A stretch of 64,000 nt of DNA from Methylobacterium oryzae (lineage in GTDB: Bacteria > Pseudomonadota > Alphaproteobacteria > Rhizobiales > Beijerinckiaceae): assembly GCF_021398735.1 (NCBI RefSeq), contig NZ_CP090349.1, forward strand, positions 1,060,501 through 1,124,500, given 5' to 3'. The notes under the pieces were generated by a model. It worked only from the letters and a program-made list of their open reading frames with translations. It searched no databases and was not told the origin of the DNA. Of the stretch, positions 52,318 to 60,594 are shown piece after piece (the stretch's first letter is position 1; each line of letters starts with the position of its first letter). Both the position numbers and the translations under genes were made by a program.

Positions 52318-53247
52318 TCACGCCCGGCCGAGGAGCATCAGCCAGAGCAGCGTGGTGAGCGGCGCCAGCAGCGTCGAGACCAAGACCGAGGCCGCGACCA
52401 TGCCGGTCTCGGTCCGGTAGCGCGCCGCCAGCAGGTAGGCGTTGATCCCCACCGGCATGGCGGCGAACAGGGTCGCGACGCCCGCGTAGGCGGCCGGCAT
52501 CGCGAAGACGTGGAAGGCCAGGACCCAGACCGCCAGCGGGTGCAGGAGGTTCTTCAGGAGCGCGATCACGAGCGCACCCTTGAGGTCGAACAGCACCCGG
52601 TAGCGCTTCAGGCCGGCGCCCAGCGCCACCAGGGCGCAGGTGGAGGCCGTGCCGGCGAAGGCGTCGATCAGCGACTGGGCGATGCCGACCGGCGCGAGGC
52701 CGAGGGCCTTCATGGCCATGCCGATCAGCAGCGCCACGAAGATCGGGTTGCGCAGCAGCACCAGGGCGAGCCCGCGGATCCGCGCCAGGACCGGCAGGCC
52801 GGAATCGGACTCGATCAGGAAAGTGGCGCTGCCCATCATCAGGGGCAGGTGGACGGCCAGCAGCATGAACAGCGGGAAGGCGCCCTCCTCGCCGTAGGCC
52901 TGGAGGATCATCGGGACGCCCACGAACACCGTGTTCGACTGGCTCGCCGCGAAGCCGTGGAGGATCGCACCCCGGCGCTCGATCCCGGCCCGCCGCCGGG
53001 CGATCAGCGTGCCGACGGACCACGAGATCGCCGCGCCGCCGAAATACGCGACCCAGTAGGACCACGCGATGGTCCCGCTCATCCCGGGCTTGGTCAGCGT
53101 GGCGATGATCAGCGCCGGGACGGCGACGGCGAAGACGTATTCCGACAGCCCGTCGCTGACCTTGTCGGAGAGGAGCCCCGCGAGGGCGGCGGCCCAGCCG
53201 ATCAGGACGATCCCGAAGATCGGGGCGATGATGGCGAGGGCGTTCAC
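52318..53247 (-). CDS. AEC (auxin efflux carrier) family transporter
   Basis: This 309-aa inner-membrane protein has about ten spans in two halves. It starts VNALAIIAPIFGIVLIGWAA from a GTG and includes YVFAVAVPALIIATLTKPGM, SQSNTVFVGVPMILQAYGEE and FAAMPVGINAYLLAARYRTE. AEC transporters export organic acids such as malonate or malate. A longer start (GTG at 53301) exists but adds an Ala/Pro-rich segment with no ribosome site. It lies about 110 bases downstream of, and is unrelated to, gcdH in function. Confidence 0.85.
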   Translation of the reverse strand: MNALAIIAPIFGIVLIGWAAALAGLLSDKVSDGLSEYVFAVAVPALIIATLTKPGMSGTIAWSYWVAYFGGAAISWSVGTLIARRRAGIERRGAILHGFAASQSNTVFVGVPMILQAYGEEGAFPLFMLLAVHLPLMMGSATFLIESDSGLPVLARIRGLALVLLRNPIFVALLIGMAMKALGLAPVGIAQSLIDAFAGTASTCALVALGAGLKRYRVLFDLKGALVIALLKNLLHPLAVWVLAFHVFAMPAAYAGVATLFAAMPVGINAYLLAARYRTETGMVAASVLVSTLLAPLTTLLWLMLLGRA

Positions 53248-53342
53248 GGGGCCGGCGGGAGCGGGGGCTGGTGCGCGGGGGGAGGACTCGGCCCATAGCA
53301 CGCCCGCGCGCCGCGTCGCGCCCCGTCGGAAGCTGTGCTGGC

Positions 53343-53492
53343 ATGCCGGACGAGAGGGGGGAGAATCACCGCGCCGCCGAGCGCGCCCGGGTCGCCGCGG
53401 CGGTGCGGGCCCTCATCGCGGGCACCCAATAACGCGCCGGCCGCGAGACCGTCGACCTCCCCTCCGTCACCAAGGCCGACAGCGGCGCGTGA
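53343..53492 (+). pseudogene. Possible small gene broken by one in-frame stop
   Basis: From the ATG at 53343 the frame reads MPDERGENHRAAERARVAAA, VRALIAGTQ and a TAA at 53430-53432. The same frame then goes on as RAGRETVDLPSVTKADSGA to a TGA at 53490-53492. The two parts look like one charged peptide of about 49 residues with neighbour-like codon use, interrupted by a nonsense codon. GGAAG stands about 10 bases before the ATG. Alternatively a 29-residue peptide ends at the TAA. No family is recognised. Confidence 0.35.
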
Positions 53493-53507
53493 CGGCGCCC
53501 GCGCCGC

Positions 53508-53987
53508 CTACTTGTTCTCCAGCACCTGGATCGGATCCGTGCGCTGGCTCGCGGGCGGTTCCTTGGTCAGGTTGGCGCCGCCCTCCCGCTGCACCTTGAC
53601 GTCCTTCGGCGCACCCGGCCCGCCCACCGCGCGGCCGCCCTCGGCGCTCTGGGTCGGCACCGTGCCGGACGCCAGTTCCAGGCAGGTCACCATCTCGACG
53701 TAGGAGGGGAAGCCGCCCGCCTTGAATTGGTTCTGGCACTGGCTCTTCGCGGCGGGCGTGTAACTGCTCCAGTGGCGCTCAGCCTCCTTCTTGGCATCGC
53801 GCTCGGAGCGGATGCAGCCGTCGTAATTCGCCTTGTCGCTGATGCTCGTGTTGGCGACCTGAGCCGACCGGCAGGTCCGCTCGACGTCGAGATCGGGCAC
53901 CGCGTCGGCCCGGGCGGAGGCCGGCGCGAGCGCCAGCATGAGCAGCGCGAAGGTGCCGGGGACCAACGTGCGGGAACGGGTCGTCAT
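53508..53987 (-). CDS. Periplasmic protein of unknown function
   Basis: This 159-aa protein has a signal peptide (MTTRSRTLVPGTFALLMLAL, ending SARA). The mature part has four cysteines in VERTCRSAQV, YDGCIRSERD, KSQCQNQFKA and MVTCLELASG, suggesting two disulfides. A low-complexity tail ends in VLENK. The charged region RDAKKEAERHWSSYTPAAKS is helical. The frame extends to 54038, but the ATG at 53987 gives the clean signal peptide. No characterised family is recognised. Confidence 0.7.
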   Translation of the reverse strand: MTTRSRTLVPGTFALLMLALAPASARADAVPDLDVERTCRSAQVANTSISDKANYDGCIRSERDAKKEAERHWSSYTPAAKSQCQNQFKAGGFPSYVEMVTCLELASGTVPTQSAEGGRAVGGPGAPKDVKVQREGGANLTKEPPASQRTDPIQVLENK

Positions 53988-54079
53988 GTCGTCAGACTCG
54001 CGATCTGTGGCGGTTCGCGCCGCCGGAACTGCCGGCACAACGCGCCAGGAGCCGGTTCGGCACCAAGCGCCCGCGACGA

Positions 54080-55282
54080 TCAGCCCGCGTGGGCGCCGCG
54101 CAGGGCCTGGTCGAGATCGCCGTACAGGTCGTCCGTGTCCTCGATGCCGGTGGACAGGCGCAGCAGGTCCGGCGGGCAGGGGCTGCCCGGGCCTTCCACC
54201 GAGGCGCGGTGCTCGATGAGGCTCTCGACGCCGCCGAGCGAGGTCGCCCGCTTCCAGAGCCGCACCCGCGCCGCCGTGGCGATGGCGCCGGCCTCGCCGC
54301 CGGCGACCCGGATCGACAGCATGAAGCCGAACCCGTCCCGCATCTGCCGGCAGGCGACCGCGTGGCCGGGATCGTCCGGAAGGCCCGGGTAGAGGACGCG
54401 GGTCACGTGCGGGTGCCCGCTCAGGCGCCCGGCGAGGCGCAGGGCGCCCGCCGCCTGCGCGGCCGCCCGCAGGTGCAGGGTCCGGAGCGAGCGCATCAGC
54501 AGGTAGGCCTCGAACGGCCCGAGGATGCCGCCGCTACCGGCGCGGATCCCCCGGATCCGTTCCCAGAACGCGTCGGCCCGCGCGCCCGCCAGCACGCCCG
54601 CCACCACGTCGGAATGGCCGTTGAGGATCTTGGTGGCCGAGTGCATCACGATGTCGGCGCCGAGTTCCAGGGGCCGCGTGTGCACCGGCGAGGCGGCCGT
54701 GGAATCCACGGCCAGCCGCGCCCCCGCCGCGTGGGCGATCTCGGCCGCCGCGGCGATGTCGGTGACCGTCCAGAGCGGGTTGCCGGGGGTCTCGATCCAG
54801 ACGAGCTTGGTCCGGCCGGGCTCGATCACGGCGCGCAGGGCGTCCGCATCGTCCGTGTCCACGAAACTCAGTGTGAGGCCGCGCCGGGGCGCCTCCTCGC
54901 GCAGCCAGCGCTTCAGCGCCCAGTACATGACCGTGCCGGCGACCACGTGGTCGCCGGGCTCCAGCGCGCCGAACACCGCGGTCGCCGCCGCCATCCCCGA
55001 GCCGAACAGCAGCGCGCCGGCGGCGGCGCCCTCCAGCATCGCCAGGACCGACTCCGCCTCGCGCACCGTGGCGTTGTCCGGCCGCGCGTAGCTGTAGCCG
55101 GAGCTGTAGCCGTTGTCGGGATCGCGGATGAAGGTGGTGGCGACGTGGAGCGGCATCACCACCGCCCGCGTCTCCGGCTCGATCCGCCCCATGGCCTGGG
55201 CGGCGAGGCTCCGGCGCGTGTATTCCGGCTCGGCGTCGCTCCGGGTATCCGACGGACCCTGCGGCGCGTAAGGCTGTGACAT
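54080..55282 (-). CDS. Cys/Met metabolism PLP enzyme (cystathionine gamma-synthase-like)
   Basis: This 400-aa enzyme has the Cys/Met-metabolism fold: VMPLHVATTFIRD, YSYARPDNATVREAESVLAM, ALLFGSGMAAATAVFGALEP, KLVWIETPGNPLW, and the PLP lysine in VMHSATKILNGHSDVVAGVL. The C-terminal LWKRATSLGGVESLIEHRAS is a further signature. Cystathionine gamma-synthase, beta/gamma-lyase or O-acetylhomoserine sulfhydrylase activity cannot be told apart from sequence alone. The start at 55282 lacks a strong ribosome site. It is divergent from tspO across a 12-bp tandem repeat. Confidence 0.9.
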   Translation of the reverse strand: MSQPYAPQGPSDTRSDAEPEYTRRSLAAQAMGRIEPETRAVVMPLHVATTFIRDPDNGYSSGYSYARPDNATVREAESVLAMLEGAAAGALLFGSGMAAATAVFGALEPGDHVVAGTVMYWALKRWLREEAPRRGLTLSFVDTDDADALRAVIEPGRTKLVWIETPGNPLWTVTDIAAAAEIAHAAGARLAVDSTAASPVHTRPLELGADIVMHSATKILNGHSDVVAGVLAGARADAFWERIRGIRAGSGGILGPFEAYLLMRSLRTLHLRAAAQAAGALRLAGRLSGHPHVTRVLYPGLPDDPGHAVACRQMRDGFGFMLSIRVAGGEAGAIATAARVRLWKRATSLGGVESLIEHRASVEGPGSPCPPDLLRLSTGIEDTDDLYGDLDQALRGAHAG

Positions 55283-55340
55283 CTGGCGATTCTCGGCGGA
55301 TGGAGACGGGCGCGTGCCACGGCGCGCGGGTGCCGGCAAG

Positions 55341-55400
55341 CCGCGCCACATGCCGGGCCACATGCCGCGCCACATGCCGCGCCACATGCCGCGCCCCGTG
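55341..55400. repeat. 12-bp tandem repeat between the trans-sulfuration gene and tspO
   Basis: Five contiguous units fill exactly 60 bases: CCGCGCCACATG, CCGGGCCACATG, CCGCGCCACATG twice, and a degenerate CCGCGCCCCGTG. It ends 13 bases before the tspO start and overlaps that gene's leader. Copy-number change by slippage could alter tspO expression without shifting frames. Confidence 0.8.
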
Positions 55401-55413
55401 GAGACAGACGATC

Positions 55414-55932
55414 ATGACCGCCGCCACACAGGTCCCCGAGGGATCGCCCCTGCCGCGCTGGCTGCGCCTCGCCGCCGCGATCCTGCCCGTCGCGGCCACG
55501 GCCGCCGTCGGCTCGGTGTCGACCCAGGCGGAGATCCCGGGCTGGTACGCGAGCCTGAACAAGCCGGCCTTCAACCCGCCGAACTGGGTGTTCCCGGTCG
55601 CCTGGACGATCCTCTACACGATGATCGCGGTCTCGCTCTGGCGCCTGCTCGGCGCCATGCCGCGCACGGGACCGAGCCGCCAGGGCTGGTGGCTCGCCCT
55701 CGCGGCGTTCGTGGTGCAGATCGCGCTCAACGCCGCCTGGACGCCGGTCTTCTTCACCGCCCACGCGATCGGCGCCGGCCTGATCGTCGTCGCGATGCTG
55801 CTGGTGATGGTGCTCTGGACGATCCGGCTGACCTGGCGGTTCGACCGGCTCGCGGCGTGGCTCCTCGTCCCCTACACGGCCTGGGTCGCCTTCGCGACGC
55901 TCCTCAACGCCGCGATCCTGCGGATGAACTGA
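55414..55932 (+). CDS. tspO: TspO/MBR-family tryptophan-rich sensory protein
   Basis: This 172-aa protein has five membrane spans and the family residues GWYASLNKPAFNPPNWVFPV, AWTILYTMIAVSLWR, ALNAAWTPVFFTAH and AAWLLVPYTAWVAFATLLNA. TspO binds porphyrins and is tied to oxidative stress and tetrapyrrole control in Rhodobacter. The ATG at 55414 follows GTGGAG. The frame remains open upstream through the tandem repeat to 55276, but that extension encodes only a repeated ATCR peptide and is not supported. Confidence 0.93.
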   Translation: MTAATQVPEGSPLPRWLRLAAAILPVAATAAVGSVSTQAEIPGWYASLNKPAFNPPNWVFPVAWTILYTMIAVSLWRLLGAMPRTGPSRQGWWLALAAFVVQIALNAAWTPVFFTAHAIGAGLIVVAMLLVMVLWTIRLTWRFDRLAAWLLVPYTAWVAFATLLNAAILRMN

Positions 55933-55957
55933 TTTCCAATTCCGGTTCGGTTTCCTT

Positions 55958-56045
55958 CCGTCATCGCGAGCGAAGCGACCCAGTGCAGCGTTACCTCGGT
56001 CGGCGTGGCGCAACTGGATTGCTTCGCTGCGCTCGCAAGGACGGT
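55958..56045. repeat. Dispersed long imperfect palindrome, family A, copy 4
   Basis: The element starts CCGTCATCGCGAGCGAAGCG and ends CTTCGCTGCGCTCGCAAGGA before CGG. It lies in the convergent gap between tspO and the PsiE-like gene. Confidence 0.75.
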
Positions 56046-56119
56046 CAGGGCAATCCGGACGCCGTCAGGCGTACGGATCAGTGCAGGTCCTTCGTGAACG
56101 CCGCGAAGGCGCGCGGATC

Positions 56120-56650
56120 TCAGGACACGTGCTCGGGCTTCTCCTCGCCGGCCGGCTTGCCGTCGTCGCGCGCGCGGTGCAGCAGGAAGATCGCGAACAC
56201 CATCGTGAGGATCAGCCCCGCCAGCACGCCGAGCTCGATCATCGAGGCCTGGAACAGCGCCTGCTTCTCCGGCGACCAGTCCTTGGCGTGCATGATCTCC
56301 GACGATTGCAGGGTGATCACCAGAACCCGCCGGATCGAGGCGATCAGCCCGACGATCAGGAACGGCTCGCAGGTCAGCGTCCCCGACCGCATCGAGACCC
56401 GGACCGTGTGCAGGATCTCGATCAGCATCAGCAGGAACAGCAGCCGGTCGATCACCTCCAGGATCTGCTGCGCGCCGCCGAGCGCCCGCATCGCCTCCCA
56501 GGTCATCCCGGCGGCCTCGATCAGCGCCACGAGGGCGGTGAGCGCCAGCAGGATGCCGAGGGCCGCGTAGATCGCGTGCTCGGTGTGCAGGAAGATCGCG
56601 CTGGCGACCTTCGTCAGGCGTCCCTGGTCTTCTGAGTGTTCCGACATCAT
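56120..56650 (-). CDS. PsiE-family membrane protein
   Basis: This 176-aa protein has four hydrophobic segments (AIYAALGILLALTALVALIE, VIDRLLFLLMLIEILHTV, FLIVGLIASIRRVLVITLQS, IELGVLAGLILTMVFAIFLL). RSGTLTCEPFLIVGLIASIR is characteristic of the phosphate-starvation-inducible PsiE family. Its molecular role is not known. It probably lies in the inner membrane with cytosolic ends. Adjacent Met codons at the start (MMSEHSED) are alternative initiators. It is followed downstream by the family A palindrome. Confidence 0.85.
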   Translation of the reverse strand: MMSEHSEDQGRLTKVASAIFLHTEHAIYAALGILLALTALVALIEAAGMTWEAMRALGGAQQILEVIDRLLFLLMLIEILHTVRVSMRSGTLTCEPFLIVGLIASIRRVLVITLQSSEIMHAKDWSPEKQALFQASMIELGVLAGLILTMVFAIFLLHRARDDGKPAGEEKPEHVS

Positions 56651-56770
56651 TCCCCCCTGGAATGCGCCGAGACGATCAGCTTCCGGACCGCGCGTCCAGC
56701 CCGGCGACGCTTGTGCTCGATCGATCGGGATCGGGGGTGGCGTTACGTCGCTGCCGGCGGCCGGGGCCGC

Positions 56771-57328
56771 TCAGTGGAAGAACGGCAGGGCGTGCGGCGC
56801 GAGGTAGCCGAAGCCGAGCAGCGCCGCCCCGGCGAGGCCCAGGAAGCCGCCGGCGAAGACCAGCAGGCTGATCCCGGTGATGACCTCGGCCGAGGCCAGC
56901 ACGATCCCGATCTGGAAGGCCGCCGAGGCCAGCTCGTAGTGGTGGTAGCGCAGCAGCGCGAGGTCGCGCCGGCCCTCCGAGGCGCGGGCCTTCTCGGACA
57001 GCTCCTTGCGGCCCTCGCCGGTCGACGGCTCTGAATCCCAGCGTGCCAGCGTCTTCGACCACTCGGCGCGCTTGGCGGCGATGGCCTCCTGGTTCGGTCC
57101 CGGGGGCACCAGCGCCAGGGCCTCGTCGGCGGTCTTGAGCACCGTCGCGCGGATCGTGCGGGCCTGGAAATAGGCCCACTGGTTCGCGGCCTCGACGTTG
57201 GCGCCGATCGAATCCGTCTGGGACGCCTTGCCCAGTGTCTCGCTGAACGCGAGGAACAGCGCCAGCACCGAGATCAGCAGCGCCACGCGCTTGTTCGACC
57301 CCTCGACCGCCCCGTGACCACCCGACAT
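56771..57328 (-). CDS. DUF4337-family membrane protein
   Basis: This 185-aa protein has an N-terminal span (RVALLISVLALFLAFSETLG) and a middle helical region starting ANVEAANQWAYFQARTIRAT. Two close C-terminal spans include AAFQIGIVLASAEVITGISL. This arrangement and NQWAYFQARTI match the DUF4337 family of unknown function. The ATG at 57328 begins MSGGHGAVEGSNKR. It sits between the PsiE-like gene and the RND pump on the same strand, with gaps of about 100 bases. Confidence 0.8.
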   Translation of the reverse strand: MSGGHGAVEGSNKRVALLISVLALFLAFSETLGKASQTDSIGANVEAANQWAYFQARTIRATVLKTADEALALVPPGPNQEAIAAKRAEWSKTLARWDSEPSTGEGRKELSEKARASEGRRDLALLRYHHYELASAAFQIGIVLASAEVITGISLLVFAGGFLGLAGAALLGFGYLAPHALPFFH

Positions 57329-57435
57329 CGTCTCGCTCGTCTCCGTTGATTCGGCGGGGCCGAGTCACAGCCCATCGCGGCGCGCGACGCAATCCGCGAC
57401 ACCGATCCGGCACCCGCTCTCCGCGCCGACCCGCT

Positions 57436-60400
57436 CTACTCCGCGGCGATCCGCGGCGGCGGCGGGTGCCCGTCATTGGCCGGATGGGCCGGATCGAAGA
57501 CGGAGGCATCCTCCGGATCGTCGCGCTCGCCGATGAAGCGGCCGAACAGCCGCGTCAGCAGGCGGGACAGGTCGTCCATCAGCACGAAGATTGCCGGCAC
57601 GAAGACGAGCGACAGCACCGTCGAGACGATCAGGCCGCCGATCACCGCCACCGCCATGGGCGAGCGGAACTCGCCGCCGATTCCGTAGGCCATCGCGGAG
57701 GGGACCATGCCGGCCGCCATGGCGATGGTGGTCATCACGATCGGCCGGGCGCGCTTGCGGCCGGCATCGACGATCGCGACGTTCCGGTCGACGCCGGCGC
57801 GGATCTGCTCGACGGCGAAATCCACCAGCATGATGGCGTTCTTGGTCACGACGCCCATCAGCATCAGGATGCCGATCACCACCGGCATCGAGATCGGCAT
57901 GTGGCAGATCAGGAGCGCCAGGATCGCGCCGCCGATGGAGAGCGGCAGCGAGAACAGGATGGTCAGCGGCTGCAGGAAGTTGCCGAACAGCAGGATCAGC
58001 ACGCCGAAGACCATCATCAGGCCGGCGCCCATGGCCAGCGCGAATCCCTCGAAGACCTCGCCCATCACCTCGGCGTCGCCGGTCTGGCTGATCGTGACGC
58101 CGGGCGGCAGGTTCTTGGCGGTCGGCAGGTTCATCACCTGGCCGATCAGCGCGGCGAGCGCGTCGGTGCCCTGCATGTCGCCCTCGAGCGCGACGCGCAC
58201 GGCGCGGTCGTAGCGGTCGATGCCGGTCGGGCCCTGGCCGAGGCTGATGTCGGCCACGGTCGCGAGCGGCACGGCCGTCCCGCCCTTCACCGGCACCTTC
58301 AGGGTCTCGAGGTCGGAGAGCCGGCCGCGCACGCTCTCGGGGAGCTGCACGCGGATCGGGATCTGCCGGTCCGTGGCGTTGAACTTGGCGAGGTTCATGC
58401 CGATGTCGCCGATCGTCCCGACCCGCACGGTCTCGGCGATGGTGTCGGTGCTGACGCCGAGATCGGCCGCCACGGCGGGCTTCGGCCGGATCCGGACCTC
58501 GGTCCGGTCGAGGGGGGCCGTCGACATGACGTTGACGAGGTGCGGGACCTGCTGGGCCTCGCGCTGGAGCTTGGCCGCCGTCTCGGCCACCACGGCCTTG
58601 TCGGGGCCGGCGATGATCAGCGCGAGGTCGCGCTGGCCGCCCTCGCGCAGGGCCCAGAAGCGCAGGTCCGGCTCCTCCCGGAGGATCGCCGCGACCTCGG
58701 CGTCGATCTGCTTCTGCGTCTTGTCGCGGCTGTTCTTCGGCGTGAGGTTGATGGTGAGGCTCGCGAGGCGCACCTCCTTCTTGGCCGGCAGCTGGCGGCC
58801 GCCGTCCACGAACACGCTCTTCACCTCGGGCAGCGCGCGGATCTTCTCCTCGATGCGGTCGGTGACCCGGACCGTGTCCTGGAGCCGGGCGCCCGGCGGC
58901 AGCTCGACCACGAACAGGGTGCGGGCCTGGTCCTCCGCCGGCAGGAAGCCCGCGGGCAGCAGGCCCGTGGAGGCGATGGAGCCGGCGAAGCACGCGAGGC
59001 CGAGCACCAGCGTGATGAACTTGTGCCGGACCGACCACGCCACGAGGCGGGTGTAGCCGCGCATGACGACGCCGTCCCGCTCGTGGTCCGGCCCGTGGTC
59101 GCGCAGGAAGTAGGCGGCGAGCAGCGGCGTGATCAGGCGCGCCACGAGCAGCGACATGAACACCGCGGCCGCGATGGTCAGGCCGAACTGCTTGAAGTAC
59201 TGGCCGGCGATGCCGCCCATGAACGACACCGGCGAGAAGATCGCGATGATCGTCGCGGTGATGGCGATGACCGCGAGGCCGATCTCGTCCGCGGCCTCGA
59301 GCGACGCGCGGTAGGGCGATTTCCCCATCCGCATGTGCCGGACGATGTTCTCGATCTCCACGATCGCGTCGTCCACCAGGATGCCGGTGACGAGCGTGAT
59401 CGCCAGCAGGCTGACGGCGTTGAGCGAGAAGCCCAGGGCGCTCATCACCCAGAAGGTCGGCAGCACCGAGAGCGGCAGCGCCACCGCGGCGATCAGGGTC
59501 GCGCGCCAGTCGCGCAGGAACAGCAGCACCACCACGACGGCGAGGAGGGCCCCCTCGATCAGGCCCATCATGGCCGAGTGGTAGTTGCCGATCGTGTTGA
59601 CGACGCTGGTGTCGATCAGGTCGAACCGCACGTTGGGATTGGCCGCGTGCAGCGCCGCGATCTTCTTGGCGACGCCCACCGACACGTCGGCGTCGCTGGC
59701 GCCGCTGGCGCGGGAGATCGCGAAGGCGACCACCGGCTCGCCATTGAAGCGCGCGAAGGTGCGGGGCTCCTCGGCGGTGTCCGATAGGGTCGCGAGCTCG
59801 TCGAGGCGGACCTTGCGGTTGCCCGGCACCACGATGGAGGTCTTGGCGAGCGTCTCGAGACTCGCCGAGGCGGCCAGCGCTCGGATGGACTGCTCCTGGC
59901 CGCCGACCTCGGCCCGGCCGCCGGCCATGTCGGCCGAGGTCAGGCGCAGCTGCCGGTTCACGTCCGCGGCGGTGATGCCCAGCGCCAGCAGGCGGTCGGG
60001 CTTCAGGGTGACGCGGATCTCGCGGGCGACGCCGCCGAGGCGCTCGACGCCGCCGACGCCCTTCACGCTCTGCAAGCCCCGGGCGACGACGTCGTCCACG
60101 AACCACGACAGGTCCTCGGGCGTCATGGCGGGTGCTGAGGCGCCGTAGACCATGATCGGCAGGCCGGCGATCTCCACGCGCGAGACGATCGGCTCGTCGA
60201 TCGTCCGCGGCAGGTTCTGGCGGATCTTGGCGATCGCGTCCTTGACGTCGTTGGTCGCCCGATCCTGGTTCACCTCCAGGCGGAACTCGATCGTGGTGGT
60301 GGAGGTGCCCTCCGTGATCGTCGAGAGGATGTGCTTGACGCCCTTCACGCCGGCGACCGAATCCTCGACCCACTTGGTGACCTGGGTCTGAAGCTCGGCG

Positions 60401-60573
60401 GGCGCGGCGCCCGACTGGGTGATCGTCACCGAGACGATCGGGATGTCGATGTTGGGGAACCGGGTGATCGGCAGCGCGCGGAAGCTCACCAGCCCGAGGA
60501 TCATCAGGACCAGGAACAGGACCACCGAGGGCAGGGGCCTTCGGATCGCCCAGGCGGAGACGTTGAGGCGCAT
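57436..60573 (-). CDS. RND efflux pump inner-membrane subunit (HAE1 family)
   Basis: This 1045-aa protein has 12 membrane spans and two large periplasmic loops. It begins MRLNVSAWAIRRPLPSVVLF. The proton-relay Asp pair is in TGILVDDAIVEIENIV at about 401-402, and IPIVSVTITQSGAAPAELQT and GIAGQYFKQFGLTIAAAVFM are family marks. A C-terminal cytosolic tail (LFGRFIGERDDPED) ends the protein. HAE1 pumps expel drugs and other hydrophobic compounds by proton antiport. It starts 22 bases after the adaptor gene, forming an MFP-RND operon with no outer-membrane factor gene nearby. Confidence 0.95.
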   Translation of the reverse strand: MRLNVSAWAIRRPLPSVVLFLVLMILGLVSFRALPITRFPNIDIPIVSVTITQSGAAPAELQTQVTKWVEDSVAGVKGVKHILSTITEGTSTTTIEFRLEVNQDRATNDVKDAIAKIRQNLPRTIDEPIVSRVEIAGLPIMVYGASAPAMTPEDLSWFVDDVVARGLQSVKGVGGVERLGGVAREIRVTLKPDRLLALGITAADVNRQLRLTSADMAGGRAEVGGQEQSIRALAASASLETLAKTSIVVPGNRKVRLDELATLSDTAEEPRTFARFNGEPVVAFAISRASGASDADVSVGVAKKIAALHAANPNVRFDLIDTSVVNTIGNYHSAMMGLIEGALLAVVVVLLFLRDWRATLIAAVALPLSVLPTFWVMSALGFSLNAVSLLAITLVTGILVDDAIVEIENIVRHMRMGKSPYRASLEAADEIGLAVIAITATIIAIFSPVSFMGGIAGQYFKQFGLTIAAAVFMSLLVARLITPLLAAYFLRDHGPDHERDGVVMRGYTRLVAWSVRHKFITLVLGLACFAGSIASTGLLPAGFLPAEDQARTLFVVELPPGARLQDTVRVTDRIEEKIRALPEVKSVFVDGGRQLPAKKEVRLASLTINLTPKNSRDKTQKQIDAEVAAILREEPDLRFWALREGGQRDLALIIAGPDKAVVAETAAKLQREAQQVPHLVNVMSTAPLDRTEVRIRPKPAVAADLGVSTDTIAETVRVGTIGDIGMNLAKFNATDRQIPIRVQLPESVRGRLSDLETLKVPVKGGTAVPLATVADISLGQGPTGIDRYDRAVRVALEGDMQGTDALAALIGQVMNLPTAKNLPPGVTISQTGDAEVMGEVFEGFALAMGAGLMMVFGVLILLFGNFLQPLTILFSLPLSIGGAILALLICHMPISMPVVIGILMLMGVVTKNAIMLVDFAVEQIRAGVDRNVAIVDAGRKRARPIVMTTIAMAAGMVPSAMAYGIGGEFRSPMAVAVIGGLIVSTVLSLVFVPAIFVLMDDLSRLLTRLFGRFIGERDDPEDASVFDPAHPANDGHPPPPRIAAE

Positions 60574-60594
60574 GGCCGGATCCTTCGACTCGTC

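Noticed and set aside
55341..55400. CRISPR array
   Set aside because: Units are 12 bp and contiguous with no spacers; it is a simple tandem repeat.
55283..55413. SAM riboswitch before the trans-sulfuration gene
   Set aside because: The leader is dominated by the tandem repeat and shows none of the SAM-I or SAM-II conserved cores.
57346..59787. 813-codon plus-strand frame opposite the RND pump
   Set aside because: His/Asp/Arg-rich antisense artefact.
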